From Paenibacillus donghaensis (GTDB lineage: Bacteria; Bacillota; Bacilli; Paenibacillales; Paenibacillaceae), in assembly GCF_002192415.1 (NCBI RefSeq), contig NZ_CP021780.1:7998001-8062000 (forward strand): a stretch of 64,000 nt of DNA, in the 5' to 3' direction. Positions within the stretch are counted from its first letter, which is position 1, and each line of letters starts with the position of its first letter. Made by a program: the position numbers and the translations under genes. The notes below the pieces were generated by a model, which made no database searches, had not been told where the DNA came from, and saw only the letters and a list, made by a program, of their open reading frames with translations. Below, one piece after another: positions 9,514 through 17,800 of this stretch.

Positions 9514-9698
9514 CATAAGGGACAAAGAGAGCATTCGGAGTATTTGATTAAAATAATTTTTTACCGCACAAAATTACTGCTTATGGAAAAAATGCACGAC
9601 GATCCGGGCTGTGTGGATGGATTGTCATTTTTTGAAGCCGGCCGTAAATGTGCATGGTTTTAATAAAAATTGTCAAACAATTACTATAAAAACCATAT

Positions 9699-9920
9699 AT
9701 GAGATATAATTGTTTAATACAAAATTCGAGGAGGTTTTTTTGTGACTTTTATAAACTTTTTAGACATAAGGTCATTTATAACTTAGCAGCTGAATTGTTT
9801 CATAAAGGAATTGCATCGAAAGCGATCTTGGATAGTGGATATTGTATTCTTCTGTTGATTAGGATTAATCTTAAATGCGTTTCATATTGTAAAAAGTATA
9901 ACTCTGAATGGAAACCTTGA
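9699..9920 (+). other. short interrupted frames before the LytTR gene; possible agrB-like remnant
   Basis: A very good RBS (GAGGAGG, 9728-9734) lies 7 bases before GTG 9742, which opens a frame of only 14 codons (MTFINFLDIRSFIT). A neighbouring frame continues as NLAAELFHKGIASKAILDSG followed by a hydrophobic stretch, which is mildly like the start of AgrB peptide-processing membrane proteins. A frameshifted agrB-like gene beside a LytTR regulator would make sense, but the similarity is weak. A TATAAT at 9705-9710 may be the -10 of its promoter. A short peptide gene is the alternative. Confidence 0.3.
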
Positions 9921-10013
9921 ATCTACCAAACAACTTATAGTTGACCATCCCATCTGTTAATCGGAAAATAATCATTTCTTTCATATCTTAAAAATGAAAA
10001 GAGGAAGTGTTTT

Positions 10014-10691
10014 ATGGTTAAAATGGCGATATGTGATGAAAGTTATTTGTGTGAAGTGATAAGGTCTCGTATAGATTTCTTTTTTAAAGGTGAAAATATG
10101 AAATATGAAATTAAAGTATATAAAGATAGTTTTGATTTTTTAAAAGATAATCGAATAAATGATTTTGATGTTTTTTTTGTTAACCTCATTGAATTGGGAA
10201 ATGTTTTGAATACGCTAATGGATTTTCAGTATTTTTCAGATAATAAGATTTCAATAATAGCCTTCTCATTAAATAATGATTTCAATGTTGCATTTGAATT
10301 TGTTAAAACTGAACATACGCTTGATGGAGTAATAGAATTTCTACTTAATAAACTAGATACAAATAAAAAATATAAATTTGAATTAAAAGATGGGGTTCAA
10401 TATGTGAAAGCAGAAGACATTATGTATGTTTATAAAGAAGGAAGAAATGTAGCAATCAAATTGAAAAAAGAGGTATTGATTTTAAAAAGTAGGTCATTGG
10501 AAGAAATCTATAAAACACTCTATGACCATAATTTTGCAATGATTCATAGAGGAATGATTATTAATTTTAAGTATGTTAAAAACATAAAGAAGGTAGATAG
10601 ATTATTGAGTGTAGAAATGGAGGACGGACAAGTATTTTTTGTTTCAAGGAATCAATGTGATTCAATCAAAAAATTGATAAAAGACATATAG
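10014..10691 (+). CDS. LytTR-family response regulator with altered receiver domain
   Basis: 225 residues. The N-terminal about 115 residues have the pattern of a response-regulator receiver (MAICDES acidic start), but the strand that normally ends in the phosphorylated Asp reads FDVFFVNL, so Asp seems replaced by Asn. From about residue 125 a LytTR DNA-binding domain is clear (VQYVKAEDIMYVYKEGRNVA and MIHRGMIINFKYVKNI). RBS AGAGGAAG precedes ATG 10014. It sits 155 bases before the biosynthetic operon on the same strand and is the natural candidate for its activator. The lost Asp suggests control by peptide, partner or dose rather than phosphorylation. Confidence 0.85.
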   Translation: MVKMAICDESYLCEVIRSRIDFFFKGENMKYEIKVYKDSFDFLKDNRINDFDVFFVNLIELGNVLNTLMDFQYFSDNKISIIAFSLNNDFNVAFEFVKTEHTLDGVIEFLLNKLDTNKKYKFELKDGVQYVKAEDIMYVYKEGRNVAIKLKKEVLILKSRSLEEIYKTLYDHNFAMIHRGMIINFKYVKNIKKVDRLLSVEMEDGQVFFVSRNQCDSIKKLIKDI

Positions 10692-10846
10692 CTTGCTCCT
10701 CTATGTGAAAAAATGTACAATTCAGTCCATTAAAATGCCTTTATATGCCAATAATGAAAAATATGCTTTTTTTTGTGTTAAGTTTGAACTAGAAATAACG
10801 CCCTGAATTATTTAAACATTAGTCTATAGATAGGAGGAAGTAATTG

Positions 10847-11689
10847 ATGAAAGTAAGTTATAACACTAATGGGTTAAGGCATTTAACTATTAAGGAAGCG
10901 CTTAAAACAGTTAGAAATTATAATTATGATGGTGTTGAATTATCATTTCATGAAAACCATTTACATCCTTTAATGACTACAAGAAAAGAAGTGGAAGAAT
11001 TAAAAAACTTCTGCTCAGATCACAATATTATTATTTCTTGTATTTCTGCTGGTGCGGATAATTTATTGGGCGAGATGCCTTTTGAACCATCACTCATAAA
11101 TCCTAATAAAGCATGCAGATCTGTTAGAAAAGACTTTTTAAAGAGATCTATAGAAATTGCTAATAATTTGAATTCACCTTACTTAGTTTTTGCAAGTGGT
11201 AAACTGAAAGATAATATAGACAGGGATATGGCGTATAGCTGGCTTTTAGAATCGATTGAAGAATTGCTCAGTGAATGTGGCGGTTTGACTTTGTTAATTG
11301 AACCAGAACCTGAATTTTTAATTAGCACTAGTACTGGAGCTATTCAATTAATAAAAGATAGTAATAATGAACATTTCAAAATGAATCTTGACATAGGGCA
11401 CGTAAATTGTTGTGAGGACGACTACTTAAATGCCATTGATAAAGCACTCCCTTTCACAAAACACATTCATATTGAAGATATTAAAGATCGTATTCATTAT
11501 CATGAAATACTAGGACAAGGTCATCTGGATTTCCCCCGAATTTTCAGCATTCTTAGTAAACATAACTATGATGGATTTGTAAGTGTTGAACTATATAATC
11601 ACACAGGCGTCCATCAAAAGGCATTAAAAGAAAGTTATGAATTTATAAATAAACATATTGAATTATTTCCAAAAGGACAGTTAATTTGA
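10847..11689 (+). CDS. sugar phosphate isomerase/epimerase-like TIM barrel (IolE/IolI-like)
   Basis: A 280-residue AP-endonuclease-2 / xylose-isomerase-like TIM barrel. Candidate metal ligands are the Glu in LLIEPEPEF, Asp/His in LDIGHVN, His in HIHIED and Glu in SVELYNH, in the order usual for this superfamily. Related enzymes isomerise or epimerise keto-sugars and inososes (IolI, IolE, hydroxypyruvate isomerase). With an inosose-synthase-like gene in the same operon, an inosose substrate is an attractive inference. ATG 10847 has AGGAGG nine bases upstream; it is the first gene of the twenty-gene operon. Its last bases overlap the next start (TGATG). Confidence 0.8.
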   Translation: MKVSYNTNGLRHLTIKEALKTVRNYNYDGVELSFHENHLHPLMTTRKEVEELKNFCSDHNIIISCISAGADNLLGEMPFEPSLINPNKACRSVRKDFLKRSIEIANNLNSPYLVFASGKLKDNIDRDMAYSWLLESIEELLSECGGLTLLIEPEPEFLISTSTGAIQLIKDSNNEHFKMNLDIGHVNCCEDDYLNAIDKALPFTKHIHIEDIKDRIHYHEILGQGHLDFPRIFSILSKHNYDGFVSVELYNHTGVHQKALKESYEFINKHIELFPKGQLI

Positions 11690-12426
11690 TGTTCAATGAC
11701 AAGATTATATTAATTACGGGTTCGTCAAGGGGCATAGGCAGGGATGTTGCAATTGAATTTTCTAAAAGAAAAGCAATTGTAATTATGAACTATAAAAATG
11801 ACACAGATATGGCACGCGAGACCTTCGAAATTATTAAAGCCTTCTCTCCAAATTCAATTCAACTCCAAGCGGATATATCCGATCCTGAACAAGTTAAGGC
11901 AATGTTCGAGAACATTAAAAAGAAGTTTGGGAGAATTGATATTTTAGTCAATAACGCTGGGATTAGTAACGATAAATTATTTATCAATAGTACAGAAGAA
12001 GATTGGATTACATGCATAAACACGAATGTTATAGGATTGATGAGTTGTTGTCATGCGGCTATGAAACGAATGATCAGACAAAAGGCTGGGAAAATCATTA
12101 ATATCTCTTCAGTAAGTATATATGATAGTAAAATAGGTCAAACATACTATGCGGCTTCAAAGGCGGCTGTAGTAGCCTTCTCAAAAGCTTTGGCTAAAGA
12201 AGCAGCAAAATGGAAGGTTAATGTGAATGTGGTAGTTCCGGGTTTGATTTCTACAGATATGACCGATCAGACTATAAAAGATATGGATTCGGAAATAAAA
12301 AAGATACCGCTTGGAAGAATAGGAACTCCTCAAGATGTAACATCGTTAATTCTATTTTTATCCGGTGACCAATCAGACTACATTACAGGAGGGGTGTTTA
12401 CGGTGGATGGTGGGCTGTCCGCATGA
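11689..12426 (+). CDS. FabG-like short-chain dehydrogenase/reductase
   Basis: A 245-residue classical SDR with the NAD(P)H glycine motif TGSSRGIG, the NNAG motif, catalytic Ser in NISSVS and YxxxK (YYAASKAAV), ending in TGGVFTVDGG. Sequence style is close to FabG, the beta-ketoacyl-ACP reductase, so it likely supplies the ketoreduction step for the KAS/CLF/ACP/FabZ set of the operon. A role on the cyclitol is the alternative. ATG 11689 is preferred to TTG 11686; both overlap the previous stop. It overlaps the next gene by ATGA. Confidence 0.86.
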   Translation: MFNDKIILITGSSRGIGRDVAIEFSKRKAIVIMNYKNDTDMARETFEIIKAFSPNSIQLQADISDPEQVKAMFENIKKKFGRIDILVNNAGISNDKLFINSTEEDWITCINTNVIGLMSCCHAAMKRMIRQKAGKIINISSVSIYDSKIGQTYYAASKAAVVAFSKALAKEAAKWKVNVNVVVPGLISTDMTDQTIKDMDSEIKKIPLGRIGTPQDVTSLILFLSGDQSDYITGGVFTVDGGLSA

Positions 12427-13502
12427 AAAAAATGATTGAAGGGTTTGTGTATCATCCAGGTTACCACTGCATTTCCACAACCTTGCAAAACTATTTTAAT
12501 TATTGGGGATTTAACTTTACGGAAGCAATGGCATTTGGTTTAGACAGTAGTTTAGGTTTTTGCTATAGAAAGCACGATGTGTTAACTAGCATACCGGCCT
12601 TCTATACAGGAGGTCGAAATTATACTTGGGTCGATAATATTTGTGAAGTTCTTGAGTTGAGTCACAAAAGACTATTTGAAACGAATGGTGAAAAAGCATG
12701 GCAGGATACAAAGGCTTCAATTAATAATAACATTCCAGTTATTGTTGAACTTGATAAATCTAAGCTTGATTACTGGAAGGGAATATTGAGAGAAGTTCCT
12801 TTCCATATGGTGCCTCTTGTGGGGTATGACGATAAGCATATTTGGCTAGGTGAAGTTTATGACAAAAAAATCAACGATAAGAGACAGTCAAATAATTTAC
12901 ATGTCACCTCAATTGAATGTGTTAAAAAAGCTAGAGGTGCTGATCTATATTGGGGAAATACCCACAATGCACAGCACATAATTGATGTACCTCAAAATTA
13001 TAAATTGAGACTGAAAGAAGCAATATATAAAGCGATTAAAAAAAATACTTTGAGTTATTTAAAAGATACAAATGAAGGAAGTCATAAGGCACTCAAATTA
13101 TTTACCAATGAGGTAGTGAGTTGGCCTGAAATTTTGCCGTTAAAAAAGTTTGATAATAATAGACAGTGTTATGTTTCTCCCTTACGAGCACAACTTATTA
13201 TAACTGGTAAAATGTTTGACGAAGTTGGTACTGGCGGTGGGAATTTTAGATCATTATATTCTAAGTATTTATATGAAGCTTCAAAAATATTCTCAAATCA
13301 TCACTTGTTATTGAAAGCTGCAAAAATGATGCACCAATCAAGCCTAAATTGGATAGAGATATCAAAATACTTTCATTATTCAAGTCGATTAGATCATTCG
13401 GGAATCTTCATACAATTATTAAAGGTTAAAAAGCTGCTTGAAGAGACTATTGAACTAGAGATGAAGGCGTTTTATTTACTTGAACAATGGGAGGGAACGT
13501 AA
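12423..13502 (+). CDS. BtrH-family acyltransferase-like protein, copy 1
   Basis: 359 residues with a BtrH N-terminal domain (papain/C39-like fold) and a DUF4872-type C-terminal part. The candidate nucleophile is Cys16 in YHCISTTLQNYF, followed by the family signature MAFGLDSSLGF; the catalytic His is near residue 129 in FHMVPLVGYDD. The C-terminal part has GGGNFRSLYSKYL. BtrH of butirosin transfers an acyl chain from an ACP to ribostamycin. This and the copies at 26697 and 27803 probably move ACP- or enzyme-bound acyl groups onto an amine or hydroxyl. It starts in an ATGA overlap with the SDR gene. Confidence 0.83.
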   Translation: MKKMIEGFVYHPGYHCISTTLQNYFNYWGFNFTEAMAFGLDSSLGFCYRKHDVLTSIPAFYTGGRNYTWVDNICEVLELSHKRLFETNGEKAWQDTKASINNNIPVIVELDKSKLDYWKGILREVPFHMVPLVGYDDKHIWLGEVYDKKINDKRQSNNLHVTSIECVKKARGADLYWGNTHNAQHIIDVPQNYKLRLKEAIYKAIKKNTLSYLKDTNEGSHKALKLFTNEVVSWPEILPLKKFDNNRQCYVSPLRAQLIITGKMFDEVGTGGGNFRSLYSKYLYEASKIFSNHHLLLKAAKMMHQSSLNWIEISKYFHYSSRLDHSGIFIQLLKVKKLLEETIELEMKAFYLLEQWEGT

Positions 13503-13503
13503 T

Positions 13504-14661
13504 GTGAGACAAATAGGCTTAAATAGTAATGAGATTATGAAAGAAATACGTGATATTAGAAAAGCAGATATACAATGGCCATTTGTTTTTAATTCAATTT
13601 GTTCCGAGCCCTTACATATTGGTGTGGAAGCTTTTATTAAGGGACTAGATACTAATTTGGGAGATAATAGAATCTTTAAAGGAACTGCTAAAGTCGAGAG
13701 TAAAGTAATAGAGCTCTTGAAAGAGGTATTTCACGGGCCAGACATGGTTGGAAATATTGTCTCAGGGGGAACAGAAGCGAATTTTCTAGCTCTCCAAGTT
13801 GCAAAAAAGATGCGGCCAGAAGTAGAAAAACCTGAAATTCTGTTTACAGAAACAACTCACTATTCTGTATTAAAAGCGATAGAATTTATGGGCCTAAAAT
13901 ACAAAATTGTTGAGACTGATGAAAATTTCTCAATGGATATTAGTGATTTGATTCACAAAATTGGAAAAGATACGATTGCAATTGTTGTAAATGCCGGGAG
14001 TAGTGAGTTGGGTTGTATTGATCCTATAGAGCAAATTGCTGAAATTGCACGCGAAAATAAAATCTATCTTCATGTTGATGCAGCTACAGGCGGTTTCATC
14101 ATCCCATTTGCCAAAAAATTAGGATATTCATTGCCGGAATTTGATTTTTCTATAGATGGAGTTAGTTCAATCACAGTGGATCCACATAAATATGGACTTG
14201 CTCCCATTCCTGCTGGCGGTATTCTCTTTAAGAACAAAGATATCCAAAACTACTTAACTTTTAATTCATATTTTTATGGGACACAAGCACATACTACGTT
14301 ATCTGGCACTAGAGGTGGGGCTAGTGTACTCGCGGTATATGCAATTTTGGAATATTTGGGAATGGAAGGGTTCATCCAGATAACAAAAAAAAATTATGAA
14401 AGTACGGAATATTTGATTGAACGATTAGAACAGTTGGGTTATACATTGGTCTGTACTCCTCAATTAAATATCGTTACCTTTTATGTAGATAATGCACATA
14501 ATCTGATGAATCAACTAGAAACAAAGGGGTTTATTGTATCTGTTTCAAGAAGATTTAAAAATGCATTAAGAATAGTTATAAATAATCATTTGAATATAGA
14601 CTTGATAGATAAGTTTGTAGAGATGCTAATAACAATAGATGTTAAGGAGACGAGTCAATGA
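13504..14661 (+). CDS. PLP-dependent amino acid decarboxylase (MfnA-like)
   Basis: 385 residues, group II decarboxylase family, closest in style to archaeal MfnA (tyrosine/aspartate decarboxylase): NIVSGGTEANFLAL, HVDAATGGFIIPFA and the PLP-binding Lys in TVDPHKYGLAPIPAGG near residue 229. It would make tyramine, beta-alanine or another amine, a likely acceptor or starter in the pathway. GTG 13504 is chosen because GGGAGGG ends eight bases before it; the longer frame from TTG 13480 lies inside the previous gene with no RBS. The gene is followed by an ATGA overlap with a methyltransferase. Confidence 0.83.
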   Translation: MRQIGLNSNEIMKEIRDIRKADIQWPFVFNSICSEPLHIGVEAFIKGLDTNLGDNRIFKGTAKVESKVIELLKEVFHGPDMVGNIVSGGTEANFLALQVAKKMRPEVEKPEILFTETTHYSVLKAIEFMGLKYKIVETDENFSMDISDLIHKIGKDTIAIVVNAGSSELGCIDPIEQIAEIARENKIYLHVDAATGGFIIPFAKKLGYSLPEFDFSIDGVSSITVDPHKYGLAPIPAGGILFKNKDIQNYLTFNSYFYGTQAHTTLSGTRGGASVLAVYAILEYLGMEGFIQITKKNYESTEYLIERLEQLGYTLVCTPQLNIVTFYVDNAHNLMNQLETKGFIVSVSRRFKNALRIVINNHLNIDLIDKFVEMLITIDVKETSQ

Positions 14662-15314
14662 AAAAAGAAAGTGCTATGAAAAGCTACTCCTCTCAAGAAC
14701 TGGAAAAAGTAGTTCATTATTTGGATGGTCCTTTAAGAATCGCGTTAAAGGAAAATGAAGCTGTAATTTTACATGCGGATCTAAAAGAAGGTGATTGTGT
14801 CCTTGATATAGGATGTGGAACTGGATTTTTAAGTTTGATAGCTGCTCAAAAGGTTAATGCAAGCGGAAAAGTGATTGGAATGGATTCGAGACAAGAAATG
14901 CTTGATGTAATGCAAAAAAAAGCAGAGAAGCGGGGGCTTGATCATATTATTAAGCCTTGTTTAGGGGATGCTTGCTCTTTGGAATTTTCGGATAATTGCT
15001 TTGATGCTGTAGTTATGTCCTATGTACTTCATGAAAATAGTGAACGTACTGAGATTTTATTAAGCGAAATCTATCGTGTTTTGAAACCTGGGAAAAAACT
15101 AGTGATATCTGATTTTATTAAAGTAGCAGATCCCGAACGAAATAAGGAAATCGAAGCTTGGCATAAAGGAACGGATCCTGAATCAGATGCAGATGAAGTT
15201 CACTTGAAATTTTCACTATCCGATTATATTAGCTTATTTGAGAAAAGTAATTTTAAAGATGTAAAGGGTGAGATTTGGATTGAGTTTCAGGGAATTGTTG
15301 AAGGGAGAAAATAA
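14658..15314 (+). CDS. class I SAM-dependent methyltransferase, copy 1
   Basis: 218 residues with motif I VLDIGCGTGFLSLIA, an acidic residue after strand 2 (VIGMDSRQEML), and the post-motif LYRVLKPGKKLVISDF-like segment, as in UbiE/ArsM-type small-molecule methyltransferases. It probably O-, N- or C-methylates a pathway intermediate; the target cannot be read from sequence. RBS AAGGAGACGA precedes ATG 14658 in an ATGA overlap with the decarboxylase. It is only distantly like the second methyltransferase at 28928. Confidence 0.84.
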   Translation: MKKESAMKSYSSQELEKVVHYLDGPLRIALKENEAVILHADLKEGDCVLDIGCGTGFLSLIAAQKVNASGKVIGMDSRQEMLDVMQKKAEKRGLDHIIKPCLGDACSLEFSDNCFDAVVMSYVLHENSERTEILLSEIYRVLKPGKKLVISDFIKVADPERNKEIEAWHKGTDPESDADEVHLKFSLSDYISLFEKSNFKDVKGEIWIEFQGIVEGRK

Positions 15315-15316
15315 GA

Positions 15317-16666
15317 ATGCCAACTGTTGATTCACGTATAAATATGTTGAAATACAGTTTGGAGCTAAAACTAGAAATGATTGAATCATTAGCATCAGAA
15401 ATTAACGAAGAAAATAAAACAAACTTTAATGAATTCGAAGCCTCATTTTTAAAGAAAATAAATAATTTTATTAACAACTCTGACTTTTATAAAAGATATT
15501 ATGAACTTGATGCAACTCAGATAGTGAAAATAGAAAATATAAATCAGTTTCAAGAACTACCTTTACTTCCTCGAAAAAAACTAGAAGAATCCTACCCTTT
15601 AAAGGCATTATCAGCTAAAGTTTCGGATTTAAGTCACTATTCGGAATCAGTTTCAGCAGATTGCCCTATTTCCTTTTTTTATTCCAGACACAGTTGGTTT
15701 CACGATCATATTACCGTTTCAAACGAATTACTAGGTGAAATTACACCCAAAGATATAGTTGTAGTGGCATCACCATATGAATTGTCTATTGCAGCCCAAG
15801 AGTTAGAGCGAGTATTTGAAATTTTAGGTGCTACGATAATTTCGTGTGGAATATTTAACGAAGTTTGTCCATGGGATAGGTTTTTTAACTTATTATCTTC
15901 AGTGAAACCTAATGTACTAGTTTGTTCAGCTACTCATTCTTTTATAATAGCGGATGTTGCAACTAAAATGGGGTTTGATCTAAAAAGGGATTTCAATATA
16001 AATAAAGTTATTAACGTATCAGAAAATCTATGTAAAGCAAAACGGAATAGAGTTGCGAAGATATGGGATGCAACAGTCTTTGATTTGTATTCAATTGATG
16101 GGCTTCCTCCATTGGGTGTTTCAGATGAAAATGGAGATATTTTGTTGATGGATAAAAAGTTTTATTTTGAGATTATAGATATTTATACCAATCAAGTGTT
16201 AGTTGAAAAGCAAGTAGGAGAGCTTGTCATAACGTCTTTAGATAATGAGGCATTGCCTCTAATCAGATATAGAACTGGCGAATTAGCATCTTTATCTTAT
16301 AGGAAAGATGAATTTGATAATAGTCGGACTGTTCTCAAACGTTATGGTAAATCGAGCAATAAGATCTCGGTCCATAATCAAACGCTCACCTATCAGGAAA
16401 TTGAAAATATTTTGTTTAGCAGTGGGCTCCAAGACAAATATTATGATGTTGAATATAACGAAAATAGCATATCAATTTATATGGATGCTATTAATCCAGA
16501 TCTGTTCGAAAGTAGTAAAGAGGATATATTATGTCGATTCCCAAGCTCATTGAGAGATTATGTAAAGCTGAAAGCTTATACACAAGATGAGCGGGAATTA
16601 AAGTTAGCGAGTATGCAAAATATTAATTCTAATCAGAAGTCCTTTAATTTTCATAAAATTTACTAA
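15317..16666 (+). CDS. PaaK-like ligase homologue with degenerate ATP site
   Basis: 449 residues, clearly paralogous along its whole length to the PaaK-like protein at 17801 (shared SPYELS-AAQ-LE-VFE segment and matching ends). In the position of the ATP loop STGTTGVPT of the paralogue this protein reads SVSADCPIS, and the adenylate motif YGMTET is replaced by YSIDGL. The Cys pair CECG is also gone. It is therefore predicted not to form adenylates and may act as a structural or regulatory partner, or as a thioester-binding scaffold. It is intact with RBS GGGAGA and sits two bases after the preceding stop, which argues against simple decay. Confidence 0.78.
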   Translation: MPTVDSRINMLKYSLELKLEMIESLASEINEENKTNFNEFEASFLKKINNFINNSDFYKRYYELDATQIVKIENINQFQELPLLPRKKLEESYPLKALSAKVSDLSHYSESVSADCPISFFYSRHSWFHDHITVSNELLGEITPKDIVVVASPYELSIAAQELERVFEILGATIISCGIFNEVCPWDRFFNLLSSVKPNVLVCSATHSFIIADVATKMGFDLKRDFNINKVINVSENLCKAKRNRVAKIWDATVFDLYSIDGLPPLGVSDENGDILLMDKKFYFEIIDIYTNQVLVEKQVGELVITSLDNEALPLIRYRTGELASLSYRKDEFDNSRTVLKRYGKSSNKISVHNQTLTYQEIENILFSSGLQDKYYDVEYNENSISIYMDAINPDLFESSKEDILCRFPSSLRDYVKLKAYTQDERELKLASMQNINSNQKSFNFHKIY

Positions 16667-16679
16667 AAGGAGCTTGAAG

Positions 16680-17783
16680 ATGATTAAAGAAATAGTTTTG
16701 GAAACGTTTTTGCAGGAGTCAACCCCTATTTATTTAGGTAGTAAGATCTGGGAAAGCGTTTTACCCGAGAAAATGAATGAGTTAAAAACAGATAAGTATT
16801 TCTTAATAACAGATTTCAATATAATGAATATTTATGGCCAAACACTTTATGATTTTTTAAGTAAGAATTATCCAGTGGAATTAATTGTTTTGCCTGCAGG
16901 TGAAGTAAACAAAAATAATATGACCTGCAATTACTTAATTGAGGAGCTATTTGAAAGAAACATAACTAAAAGTTCAGTTTTGATTGCTTTTGGAGGAGGA
17001 GTAATAGGAAATATAGTTGGGTTAGCTGCTGCTTTAATTTTTAGAGGAATAAGATTTTTTCATATTCCTATTACTTTTATGTCACAAACGGATAGTATAC
17101 TGAGCCGGAAACAAGCTATAAATTCTATGTCTGGGAAAAACATGATTGGATCTTATTACACACCACTTTTTAATTTTGTGGATACTTCCTTTCTGCTTAG
17201 TGAGCCTGAGAGACTTGTTAGGGGGGCTTTGGTAGAAACAATTAAAAATGGATTGATATTTAATAGAAATTTCTTTTATGAGATGAAAGAGAGAATAAAT
17301 AAGGGGCTGGTCTTTAATGAAGAGAACTTATTTGATCTCGTTAAGATAAGTATCTTGTCAAAGTTACCAATTATTAAAAATGATCCATCTGAAAAGGCTC
17401 TTGGAATGATACTTGAATACGGCCATACCACAGGGCATGCGATAGAAAAATTATTAAAAGGAAAATACTCCCATGGAGAATGCGTATCTATAGGGATGAT
17501 AATTGCTGCTCGTATTAGTAATAAATTAGGTCTTTTAAGTCATGATGAAGTAGAAGAGCACCTCGATATATTACAGGCACTGGGAACTCCAACGAAAGTT
17601 CCGGATGTGCTTAATTCTGAGACAATAATGAGACGTATGGAACTAGACAACAAAAAGGATATTCATGGTATTAGATTTGTTCTGCTAAATGAAATAGGCT
17701 CCTGCATTGAGGGACCAGAACAAAGTTATATGGTAGAGGTAAACCCGGAGATTCAAAAAGAAGCGATCAATGATTCCTTTTAA
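16680..17783 (+). CDS. 2-deoxy-scyllo-inosose synthase-like sugar phosphate cyclase
   Basis: 367 residues of the dehydroquinate synthase superfamily. It has the NAD loop FGGGVIGNIVGLAAALIFRG and the segment TDSILSRKQAINSMSGKN, which matches the DSVLSxKQAVN pattern of 2-deoxy-scyllo-inosose synthases (BtrC type) and not the DSSVGGKTGIN of dehydroquinate synthases or the DAGIG-type of valiolone synthases. Zinc ligands Glu and His appear in LVETIKNG, EYGHTTGHAIE and SHGE. DOI synthases turn glucose 6-phosphate into a six-membered carbocycle. The start ATG 16680 is seven bases after AAAAGGAG. No inosose aminotransferase is visible in the window, which is unusual. Confidence 0.82.
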   Translation: MIKEIVLETFLQESTPIYLGSKIWESVLPEKMNELKTDKYFLITDFNIMNIYGQTLYDFLSKNYPVELIVLPAGEVNKNNMTCNYLIEELFERNITKSSVLIAFGGGVIGNIVGLAAALIFRGIRFFHIPITFMSQTDSILSRKQAINSMSGKNMIGSYYTPLFNFVDTSFLLSEPERLVRGALVETIKNGLIFNRNFFYEMKERINKGLVFNEENLFDLVKISILSKLPIIKNDPSEKALGMILEYGHTTGHAIEKLLKGKYSHGECVSIGMIIAARISNKLGLLSHDEVEEHLDILQALGTPTKVPDVLNSETIMRRMELDNKKDIHGIRFVLLNEIGSCIEGPEQSYMVEVNPEIQKEAINDSF

Positions 17784-17800
17784 CTTGGGAGGGCGTTCGA

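Noticed and set aside
10692..10846. LytTR binding repeats upstream of the biosynthetic operon
   Set aside because: One half-site-like ACAATTCAG is present at about 10717, but no convincing second repeat at the expected spacing; promoter elements there (TTGAAC at 10784) are also weak.
16680..17783. Plain dehydroquinate synthase (AroB)
   Set aside because: The KQAIN segment and the operon context fit inosose synthases; no other shikimate gene is in the window.
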